Positions 10,401-16,862 of a stretch of 64,000 nt of DNA are shown one piece after another (positions within the stretch are counted from its first letter, which is position 1; every line of letters starts with the position of its first letter). The notes beneath the pieces are model-generated. The model was not told the DNA's origin. It saw nothing but the letters and a program-made list of their open reading frames with translations, and did no database searches. A program made the position numbers and the translations under genes. Origin of the DNA: Pedobacter antarcticus (GTDB taxonomy: Bacteria > Bacteroidota > Bacteroidia > Sphingobacteriales > Sphingobacteriaceae); contig NZ_FONS01000002.1 of assembly GCF_900112985.1 (NCBI RefSeq), positions 1-64,000 on the forward strand. Direction: 5' to 3'.

Positions 10401-10684
10401 ATTTTCTCGGATTTCTCCTGTAATTGCTGTGTTGTCATCCCAGCATGAGCCTTTAAGACCAGCTCGCGATAATCCTGTACCCCGCTATCTCCGATGGCAA
10501 AACCCCTGAGAACCTCCATGATCCGGCCTTTCATTTCTTCTGTAGCCTTATTAGTAAAGGTAACAGCCAGGATCTCGCGGTATTTGGTTTCTGCCGATAG
10601 CAGCAGGGTCAGATAATGTGCCGTCAGACTGAAAGTTTTTCCGGAACCAGCTGAAGCCTGTAAAATCTTTAAAGGTAATGGCAT
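7457..10684 (-). CDS. addA: AddA-type UvrD/REP helicase-nuclease subunit
   Basis: Motor and nuclease subunit of the AddAB-type end-resection enzyme. The 1075-residue protein has Walker A ASAGSGKT (residues 10-17), the helicase motif LAVTFTNKATEEMK, the DEFQD form of the DExx box, GDVKQSIYRWR (motif III) and VQVITIHKSKGLAFKVILIP in the C-terminal helicase half, then ATTRTKEYLYI. The last 120 residues carry a RecB-family nuclease, with HEVLARAE and VIVIDYKF. The gene is the first of a two-gene operon and is divergent from the thioredoxin-like gene, with 48 bases between start codons. Confidence 0.92.
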   Translation of the reverse strand: MPLPLKILQASAGSGKTFSLTAHYLTLLLSAETKYREILAVTFTNKATEEMKGRIMEVLRGFAIGDSGVQDYRELVLKAHAGMTTQQLQEKSEKIYKRILHDYSRFSISTIDGFVQKVIRGFAFELGLDSGYALEMNFEKVKNELADKLDEQLDTNPALLTWIIELAMDRISNNISWNYRAELTELAGELFKERYLPFDQAIQDLVQQTDLNDLFSQYSKQTRKRLRDFEDQVQSKSAEAALHFENSGVSPDQLKGKSRSPLLNLSKIAVGDTEKIGSLAKLIDEPEEWFKDSSYDSLYDQLNPRIRDLYTFYQQELPDYILAQAFQKNLYYLRLMQEMAILLKTYREESGNLLISDAQNLLKGITGEDDDNPAFIWEKTGSRYKHFLFDEFQDTSANQWANFRPLLKNAMAEADGTLIDHLIVGDVKQSIYRWRNGDWNILHQQAKKDIGAGYVVDANLEENYRSTANIINFNNMLYKALPILMQQQINQTVAEQDQNLVLQEWWNEKGYHHIMPGVYAEAEQQMNPRTLPGGTIDIRVMRTDADGAALNKTTFRAAALDGMVTTLKRLIQDEKRYLPGDACVLVRSNSEAVSVVDALMAAQINVISGEALLLANNTAVKLLINTFLVMTGPPTNTALYKANCISLYAQIRGVENVPSDLFRLKDKNLEDLSSVLPPDLCLNWRAWMQQPLGELMEKLLRAYGLDKPENSSHLPYLFALRDLAGNIARQGERGLSAFLTYWEEEGGRKTLPSSESSDAVQVITIHKSKGLAFKVILIPFCNWDTGGKTNSIFWVPAAGTPYEALRQIPLKYTASLGQSAVAIAYYEELLYNQMDALNMLYVATTRTKEYLYISCLGKKSAGLTNIGDLIAFMLQDDLSEEGQFLVDEPVPVKKIVAKEGPVGVHFPAYPVSDRLSAVFDADLKRKKLDMLLDDTAGREGSILHEVLARAENADEIELVLEQMLEEGLFKAQELEAFRLQALQVLGNTQLAALLEQSTAIRNEKSIIDAYGKSYRPDKVLFAGDRVIVIDYKFTAQKSKKHITQVHGYRELLQQMGYPDVSTYLFYARIGELILV

Positions 10685-10732
10685 GAGGTGAAGTTAGGCA
10701 TATTTGCATACTTTTACCTCAAATTACAGGAT

Positions 10733-11248
10733 ATGAAAACTTATTCAATTATTCTTTGCGCCTTTCTGGCGATCTCCGGTTCTGTCTACGGACAGGACAA
10801 AGCAGTACAACAAAAGAAGGAAGCTGTACATATTTATGATCCGAAAGCAAATGCTGATGCCGATTTAAATGCTGCGATTAAAAAGGCCAAAGCAGAAAAA
10901 AAGAATGTGTTCGTACAGGTCGGTGGAAACTGGTGTGTATGGTGTATCGCATTCCATAACATGGTGAATGCGAATCCGGAACTCAAAGGTTACCTGGACA
11001 GTCACTTTGAAAAAGTACTGGTTAATTATAGCCCCGAAAATAAAAATGAAGCTGTTATGGCACGTTTGAAATATCCGGGAAGATTTGGTTTTCCGGTCTT
11101 TGTGATTCTTAACGGAGAAGGCGAAGTTCTGCATATCGAGAATTCTGCTTATCTGGAGGAAGGAAAAGGCCATAGTGTAAAGAAAGTTACAGACTTTCTT
11201 AAAAACTGGACTTACGCTGCTGTAGACCCTGCGACCTATAAAAAATAG
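10733..11248 (+). CDS. Secreted thioredoxin-family protein
   Basis: A 171-residue exported thioredoxin-fold protein. The signal peptide covers residues 1-20 (ILCAFLAISGSVYGQ). The active-site motif is WCVWC (C68, C71) within VGGNWCVWC, followed by a thioredoxin-like strand GFPVFVILNGEGE with the cis-proline. The family (thioredoxin_7/DUF255-like) acts as periplasmic thiol-disulfide oxidoreductases; the partner is unknown. A longer frame opens at 10688, but the ATG at 10733 begins directly with a signal peptide and is preceded by purine-rich ACAGGAT. It is divergent from addA and ends at a hairpin shared with the convergent GH3 gene. Confidence 0.85.
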   Translation: MKTYSIILCAFLAISGSVYGQDKAVQQKKEAVHIYDPKANADADLNAAIKKAKAEKKNVFVQVGGNWCVWCIAFHNMVNANPELKGYLDSHFEKVLVNYSPENKNEAVMARLKYPGRFGFPVFVILNGEGEVLHIENSAYLEEGKGHSVKKVTDFLKNWTYAAVDPATYKK

Positions 11249-11272
11249 GAGAACCTCAACAAAATATACTAG

Positions 11273-11310
11273 AAAAAAGCGCCTTTGTCGATGATAAAGG
11301 CGCTTTTTTT
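11273..11310. terminator. Bidirectional terminator
   Basis: AAAAAAGCGCCTTT and AAAGGCGCTTTTTTT flank an 8 to 9 base loop, with T-tracts on both strands. It lies between the convergent thioredoxin-like and GH3 genes and can serve both. Confidence 0.9.
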
Positions 11311-11311
11311 A

Positions 11312-13018
11312 TTACATGCCTGCCCCGTAGGGAAAGGAAGGACTAACGGTAACCGGAAGTTTACCGGTCGCAATTACTTTATTCGATAAAACTGCCGCAG
11401 CCGCCTGTTGCATAAAATCTTCTTTCTGGTAGGCCACAATCAGTGATTTACTTTTCTCTATCCCTGGAAGCCCGCTCAGATTATAGGGATTGGCGAATAA
11501 GGCGAAAATACTCTGGCGTGCCGCCTGGTTTTTAATCAGTGTTTTCAAATCTGCACTCAAAACCATCCCATTGCCCGGACGTGTACGTGTATCGTGAATT
11601 CCAATAATTACTTGTTCAAAACGATCCAGTTCCCGGCTTATTTTTGCCACTGCTGCTGCACCGGCATTTTTATCCAGGGTGAAATAAACAGCATTTTTAT
11701 AGAATGTGCCTAACTCGCGCTGAAACGTAGTGATCCCACTAGTACCGATACTTAAAATAACAGTTCTCTTTTGTGGGGACAGTGCTTTAATCGGACTGCT
11801 GCTATTTAGGACAGTTATGGAAGACTCTGCCAGTTTCTTTATTAACATTTTGCTTTCAGGACGGTTAACATCGGCATATACTCCTGTAGTGCTTACCGTA
11901 TCCTGCCTGTTTAGTCCTGCCCAATATTTGGCATAGAGGATCTTTTTCACACTGGAATCAATCTGCTCTATAGGAATTCGTTCTTCGCGGACTGCTTTTC
12001 TCACCAACCGTACTGCCCGTTCGCTGTTTTCAGAAAGCTCTATAATATCATTCCCAGCGATAACAGCCAACACGTCTGCTTCCCCATCTTTATAATTTTT
12101 GACAACGCCTTTCATTTCCATGGCATCTGTCACAACTAACCCTTTAAATGACATACCTTGTTTCAGTAAACCGGTCACAATTGGCCGGGATAAAGTAGAG
12201 GGTAAATTCGGCGTGGGGTCTAATGCAGGGATATTCATATGTGCCACCATAATTCCCGCGGCCCCCTCCTGAATCAATCTTTCAAATGGAAACAATTCCA
12301 GACTATCCAGACGGGCTTTGGAAAACTTAAGCTGTGGGAGATCATAATGCGAATCTACATCTGTATCGCCGTGGCCAGGAAAGTGTTTAAGTGTAACGAG
12401 CAGTCCACCATCCTGCATTCCCTTCATATAAGCGCCTGCCTTTTCTGCAACATTATATTTATTCTCACCAAATGACCGGTAATTAATGATCGGATTTTTT
12501 GGGTTATTATTAATATCGGCATCGGGGGCAAAATTCATCTGCATCCCTACTCGTTTAAAATCTGCTGCTACCTGCCTACCCATCTGATAAAGGAGCTGAT
12601 TATCCTGCACCGCACCTAATGTCATTTGATAAGGATAGGATATGGTGCTGTCCAGTCGCATGCCTAGTCCCCACTCTCCGTCGGATGCGACCAATAAGGG
12701 CACTCTTGATAATTTTTGGTAACGGTTGCTAAGTTCTGCCTGCCTGCCCGGTCCACCCTGAAAAAAGACAATACCGCCAATTCTTTCTTTACGAATTAAT
12801 TTGCCAACTGAATCGGCATAGGCAGCACCTTTATTGGTATGTGCCCGGACAAAAAACAATTGTGCAATTTTCTGACGCCTGCTCATTTTATTAAAGACAG
12901 AATCTACCCAGGCATTAGGTTCATCCAGACTTTGGATATATGACTTTTGCTGAGCTTCAGCTGTAAGGATAGATGCGATTATACCAATAGAAAGCAACGC
13001 AAAACGTTTAAATATCAT
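11312..13018 (-). CDS. NagZ-type glycoside hydrolase family 3 enzyme
   Basis: A 568-residue exported GH3 protein, probably a beta-N-acetylglucosaminidase acting on peptidoglycan fragments or chitin-like oligosaccharides. A signal peptide is visible (residues 1-22). The NagZ signature KHFPGHGDT (201-209) is followed by DVDSH (D212, H214), the Asp-His pair of the flexible loop that NagZ uses as acid/base. The nucleophile lies in VVTDAMEMKG. A C-terminal GH3_C-like domain follows. In many Bacteroidota the same architecture continues into a beta-lactamase-like domain of roughly 400 residues; here the protein stops at SFPYGAGM. Gene is monocistronic. Confidence 0.88.
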   Translation of the reverse strand: MIFKRFALLSIGIIASILTAEAQQKSYIQSLDEPNAWVDSVFNKMSRRQKIAQLFFVRAHTNKGAAYADSVGKLIRKERIGGIVFFQGGPGRQAELSNRYQKLSRVPLLVASDGEWGLGMRLDSTISYPYQMTLGAVQDNQLLYQMGRQVAADFKRVGMQMNFAPDADINNNPKNPIINYRSFGENKYNVAEKAGAYMKGMQDGGLLVTLKHFPGHGDTDVDSHYDLPQLKFSKARLDSLELFPFERLIQEGAAGIMVAHMNIPALDPTPNLPSTLSRPIVTGLLKQGMSFKGLVVTDAMEMKGVVKNYKDGEADVLAVIAGNDIIELSENSERAVRLVRKAVREERIPIEQIDSSVKKILYAKYWAGLNRQDTVSTTGVYADVNRPESKMLIKKLAESSITVLNSSSPIKALSPQKRTVILSIGTSGITTFQRELGTFYKNAVYFTLDKNAGAAAVAKISRELDRFEQVIIGIHDTRTRPGNGMVLSADLKTLIKNQAARQSIFALFANPYNLSGLPGIEKSKSLIVAYQKEDFMQQAAAAVLSNKVIATGKLPVTVSPSFPYGAGM

Positions 13019-13048
13019 GTGCAGGGCTGGTTATTTTTTGTTATTGCT

Positions 13049-13056
13049 CAAAGTTA
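13049..13056 (-). promoter_or_regulatory. -7 element upstream of the NagZ-type gene
   Basis: Minus strand TAACTTTG is a perfect TAnnTTTG, about 30 bases before the start codon at 13018. No good TTTG lies at the expected -33 distance, so this is a half-match only. Confidence 0.4.
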
Positions 13057-13136
13057 ATTAAATCAGATTGATAAATTTAAAAACCTAAAGGATAGTCAGT
13101 GGTTGTATTAATACCTAATTATTAAATAATACAGCT

Positions 13137-13310
13137 ATGAAAAATCAACAGGAAATTAAAAACAAAGGCAGCCATCAGGGAAATCCGATCGCTGACCGCG
13201 CGAACAATGACCTTAAGAGTGACAAAAAACAGCAAGGTATCACTAATGCCGGCGGACAACGTTCCGACCAAACCTCTAATAAGGATAACGAACGAAAACG
13301 CGGACAATAA
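13137..13310 (+). CDS. Small hydrophilic protein of unknown function
   Basis: A 57-codon frame from ATG at 13137 to TAA at 13310. The product begins MKNQQEIKNKGSHQGNPIAD and ends KDNERKRGQ; it has no hydrophobic stretch and is dominated by N, K, Q, D, G and R, so it should be disordered. Composition recalls small stress-induced hydrophilic proteins, but I cannot assign a family. Support for a real gene comes from the strong terminator 46 bases downstream, with no other gene on that strand for it to serve, and from a sensible stop. It lies in its own intergenic space between divergent GH3 and the sugar isomerase-like gene. Confidence 0.7.
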   Translation: MKNQQEIKNKGSHQGNPIADRANNDLKSDKKQQGITNAGGQRSDQTSNKDNERKRGQ

Positions 13311-13356
13311 GAGTTATCGTACAAATATTGCTGGGTAGGTCTATAACTAACCAGCT

Positions 13357-13388
13357 AAAAGACCGGCCCTATGGGTCGGTCTTTTTTA
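13357..13388 (+). terminator. Intrinsic terminator of the small hydrophilic gene
   Basis: AAGACCGGCCC, loop TAT, GGGTCGGTCTTTTTT: an 11-base stem with one G-T pair and a T-tract. It closes the transcript of the 57-codon gene. Confidence 0.88.
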
Positions 13389-13498
13389 TTGAGCTTTACC
13401 TCAGACAGCTCTGTGTGTGTTATAAAATAATTTTATCGTTCTTTTTATTAAATATTTCTTACTTTGAGTTCTGTTTAAACCAAATATTTAACCAAATT

Positions 13499-14419
13499 AT
13501 GGAAACAAAAAACCGCAGGGGGTTCATCAGGGATCTCTCTTTGCTGTCCGCAGCCGCAGGACTTTCTACTGTTCTTCCACTGGATCTTTTTGCTGGTGAG
13601 AAAAAAGAATTCTTTAAGATCTCTCTGGCTCAATGGTCGCTGCATAAAACTTTATTTGCAGGAAAACTTAAAAACATAGATTTTCCAACTAAAGCAAAGA
13701 AAGAATTCGGAATCGATATTGTGGAATACGTAAGTCCGTTTTTTGATAAAAAAGAAAGTGATAAGACATACCTTAAAGATTTACTGGACAGAACGAAAAG
13801 CGAGGGTGTACAAAATCACCTGATCATGATCGACGGGCAGGGAAACCTAGGAGATTCTGATGAGAACGCCAGAACTAAAGCTGTAGAAAATCATTATAAA
13901 TGGGTGGAAGCTGCTAAATTCCTCGGATGTAAATCTATCCGTGTAAATGCTGCAGGTAAAGGAACCGAAGAAGAGGTTAAAACTGCAGTGGTTGATGGCC
14001 TGGGTAGACTGGCTGCTTTTGGTAAAGACCATAAAATTAATATTATTGTGGAAAATCACGGTGGCTATTCTTCTAACGGAAAATGGCTTTCGTCTGTCAT
14101 GAAACAAGTGAACAACACCTATTGCGGTACTCTTCCGGATCTGGGTAATTTCAGAATCAGCGCAGACCAGGAGTATGATAAATATCTTGGCGTACAGGAA
14201 CTAATTCCTTATGCAAAAGGCGTGAGCGCTAAAACGAATAACTTCAATGAGCAGGGTGAAGACACTGGCATTGATTATCATAAAATGTTTAAAATTATTA
14301 AAGACGCTAAATGGTCGGGTATTGTGGGTATCGAATATGAAGGCAATGCTATCTCAGAGGATGAGGGCATCAGGAAAACTAAAGCGTTACTGGATAAAAT
14401 GCTTCAGCAATACGGTTAA
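13499..14419 (+). CDS. Tat-exported sugar phosphate isomerase/epimerase-like TIM-barrel protein
   Basis: A 306-residue xylose-isomerase-like TIM barrel. The N-terminus NRRGFIRDLSLLSAAAG is a twin-arginine signal, so the folded protein is probably exported. Metal-site glutamates are likely in INIIVENHGGYSS and in GIVGIEYEG near the C-terminus. Family members include hydroxypyruvate isomerases and sugar epimerases or 3-keto-sugar enzymes; substrate cannot be told from sequence. A frame from 13328 would add 57 residues including terminator DNA; the ATG at 13499 gives the Tat signal at the right place. Its neighbours are exported glycosidases, which suggests carbohydrate use. Confidence 0.82.
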   Translation: METKNRRGFIRDLSLLSAAAGLSTVLPLDLFAGEKKEFFKISLAQWSLHKTLFAGKLKNIDFPTKAKKEFGIDIVEYVSPFFDKKESDKTYLKDLLDRTKSEGVQNHLIMIDGQGNLGDSDENARTKAVENHYKWVEAAKFLGCKSIRVNAAGKGTEEEVKTAVVDGLGRLAAFGKDHKINIIVENHGGYSSNGKWLSSVMKQVNNTYCGTLPDLGNFRISADQEYDKYLGVQELIPYAKGVSAKTNNFNEQGEDTGIDYHKMFKIIKDAKWSGIVGIEYEGNAISEDEGIRKTKALLDKMLQQYG

Positions 14420-14450
14420 TCAATTTATAGCTATCAATTATATAACAAAT

Positions 14451-14488
14451 AACAAGGGCGGGTCTTATACAGATCCGCCCTTGTTATT
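14451..14488. terminator. Hairpin between convergent genes
   Basis: AACAAGGGCGGGTC, an 8-base loop, GATCCGCCCTTGTT, then TATTTG. The 14-base stem is strong but the T-tract is weak on both strands. It separates the isomerase-like gene from the convergent GH92 gene. Confidence 0.65.
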
Positions 14489-14536
14489 TGATGCTTAATT
14501 TAAGGCTATAACTAGTTACACTGTTAGTATGCTCTT

Positions 14537-16843
14537 TTAGTAAGTTGAATACGGAAGGTCCTTCGCATTTACACCCCATGTGGCTGAAGGTTTTGTACCC
14601 ATTTCCATAATCAGCTCTCCTCCTGCAGCAATATCTTTATGCAGAATATAAGATTTGGTATAGGGTTTACCGTTCCAGGTAATCTTCTGGATATAAGTGT
14701 GATCCGGCGCATTGTTTTTTACTGTCAGCTTAAATAATTTGTCTTTTCCAACCTTAAGGGTGGCATTATCTACGGCCGGGCTTCCAAACACATACATCCC
14801 CGCTGCCGGGTTAACCGGATAAAAACCAAGCGCGGAGAAGATATACCATGCAGACATTTGCCCTACATCTTCATTTCCACAAATCCCATCGTGCTTATCG
14901 GTATACAGATTGCTCATAATATACCTGACTTTCTCTGCTGTTTTCCAGGGCTGTCCGGCAAAAGCATAGAGATAAGGGACGTGGTGGCTGGGTTCATTTC
15001 CATGTGCATACTGACCTATTAATCCGCTGATGTCTGGTGAAGCGTCCTTTCCAAGATCTCCTTCTGCGACAAACAGTGAATCCAGTTTATCTGCAAAAGG
15101 TTTTTTTCCTCCTAGTAAACTGATCAAGCCTTCTACGTCATGTGGCACCAGCCAAAGGTACTGCCACGCATTACCTTCAGTAAAATCATTCTTCATATGT
15201 ACCGATTCGAAGGGATTGAAGGGAGTCCGCCATTGGGTTTCGCTAAGTCTGCCTCTTACAAATCGTGTTTCAGGATTAAAATAGTTTTTATAGTTTTTAC
15301 TGCGTTTAAAAAAATACTCGTAGTCAGCCGGGTCTTTACGAAGTTTGGCGACCCTGGCCAGGCTACCGTCTGCAATAGCGTATTCCATACCCATTGCCAC
15401 ACTTTCTACGATACTGTCGGCTGGGATATAGCCCAGTTTCTTGACAAAGGACAATCCGCGTTCATCAAGCATTGCAGAATTTTTCATGGCTTCGTAGGCC
15501 AGCTGGTAATCAAACCCTTTAAAGCCTTTAAGCATGGCGTCTGATACGACAGAAATAGCAGGATTACCAACCATCGTATTGGTCTCGTTGCCCATCAGAT
15601 GCCATATCGGTAATTTGCCCTGCTGCTGGTAAATGGCGAGCATCGTATTAACCATATCATTTACTTTTTCCGGCTGAATTAAGGTAAACAGCGGATGTGC
15701 TGCTCTATAGGTATCCCAAAGCGAGAAAGTAGTTAAATTATTGAAACCGGGCTTATCATATACTTTTTTATCTGTTCCTCTGTACTGTCCGTTTGCATCG
15801 TTAAATAAGGACGGAGCAATCATAGTATGGTATAATGAAGTATAAAAAACACGCATAACGGATTCGTCTTTCGATTGAACCGCAATCTTACTCAATTCTT
15901 TATTCCAGGAATTATCTGCGCGCTGAACTGCATGCTGAAAGTTCCATCCCGGAATCTCTGCTTTAATATTTGCAGCAGCATTTTGTTCACTTACTGGTGA
16001 AATTCCGACTTTAACCAGAATCTGCTCCTGATCTTTTGTATTAAAATGGGCAACACCTTTTACTTTTTCTCCTTTAAGTGTAGTACCGCTCTTTAATCCG
16101 TTTTCATCATGCACGGTAAATTGCTTCATCGGTTTGGAAAAGACAGCCGTGAAATAAATACGCTGGTCATTCGCCCAACCTTTAGAATACCGGTAACCTG
16201 TCAGCGTTGAGTCGTTAACCTGGGTAATATAAGTCTCTGTAGATTTGTCCCAGCCTATTCCCTCTTTCAAATCGAAAATAATCTTTCCGTCAGCCGCTGC
16301 CGGGAAAGTATATTGATGAAATCCAACCCGCTCAGATGCTGTCAGCTCCGCCTTAATCTGGTAACGCTTTAATTTAACGGAATAATAACCTGGTCTGGTT
16401 ATTTCATCCTGATGTGAAAAAAGCGAATAGTAACCTGATTCTGGTTTATTGAGTACCCCTTTAATAATCTTTACATCTCCAACTGCCGGCATGACCGAGA
16501 TGTCTCCCAGGTCACCAATTCCGGTGCCGCTTAAATGTGTATGTGAAAACCCGACGATGGTGGAGTCTGAATAGTGATAGCCTGAACACCAGTCCCAGCC
16601 TTCTGAAATATTAACGGGTCCTAATTGAACAGCGCCAAACGGTACATTTGCCCCCAAGAAAACATGTCCGTGGAAACCTGTCCCAATATAGGGGTCTACA
16701 AATTTCGTTAAGCTGGTCTGAGTTGAATTCTTGCCGGAAACTGTCTGTCCGGTTGCAGTAAAGGCACTTCCCAATATCACCAAACCAACGCAAATTGCAT
16801 GGATTCGGTAATACAACGGATTTAGATTCATAGAAAAAATCAT
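14537..16843 (-). CDS. GH92 family alpha-mannosidase, secreted
   Basis: Glycoside hydrolase family 92 exo-alpha-mannosidase (mostly alpha-1,2), calcium dependent, acting on mannans or high-mannose N-glycans. The 768-residue length is typical. The N-terminal domain opens with FVDPYIGTGFHGHVFLGANV and PFGAVQLGP, followed by GFSHTHLSGTGIGDLGD; the catalytic barrel carries GNEDVGQMSAWYIFSALGFY with the conserved acid. A signal peptide (about residues 6-32) predicts periplasmic or surface location. Two in-frame starts, 16843 and 16831, cannot be separated. It begins 19 bases after the GH3 gene and is cotranscribed with it. Confidence 0.95.
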   Translation of the reverse strand: MIFSMNLNPLYYRIHAICVGLVILGSAFTATGQTVSGKNSTQTSLTKFVDPYIGTGFHGHVFLGANVPFGAVQLGPVNISEGWDWCSGYHYSDSTIVGFSHTHLSGTGIGDLGDISVMPAVGDVKIIKGVLNKPESGYYSLFSHQDEITRPGYYSVKLKRYQIKAELTASERVGFHQYTFPAAADGKIIFDLKEGIGWDKSTETYITQVNDSTLTGYRYSKGWANDQRIYFTAVFSKPMKQFTVHDENGLKSGTTLKGEKVKGVAHFNTKDQEQILVKVGISPVSEQNAAANIKAEIPGWNFQHAVQRADNSWNKELSKIAVQSKDESVMRVFYTSLYHTMIAPSLFNDANGQYRGTDKKVYDKPGFNNLTTFSLWDTYRAAHPLFTLIQPEKVNDMVNTMLAIYQQQGKLPIWHLMGNETNTMVGNPAISVVSDAMLKGFKGFDYQLAYEAMKNSAMLDERGLSFVKKLGYIPADSIVESVAMGMEYAIADGSLARVAKLRKDPADYEYFFKRSKNYKNYFNPETRFVRGRLSETQWRTPFNPFESVHMKNDFTEGNAWQYLWLVPHDVEGLISLLGGKKPFADKLDSLFVAEGDLGKDASPDISGLIGQYAHGNEPSHHVPYLYAFAGQPWKTAEKVRYIMSNLYTDKHDGICGNEDVGQMSAWYIFSALGFYPVNPAAGMYVFGSPAVDNATLKVGKDKLFKLTVKNNAPDHTYIQKITWNGKPYTKSYILHKDIAAGGELIMEMGTKPSATWGVNAKDLPYSTY

Positions 16844-16862
16844 AATTATATGTGGCTAAAAA

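Noticed and set aside
13122..13307. 61-codon minus-strand frame
   Set aside because: It is the antisense shadow of the 57-codon hydrophilic gene, which has the supporting terminator on the plus strand.
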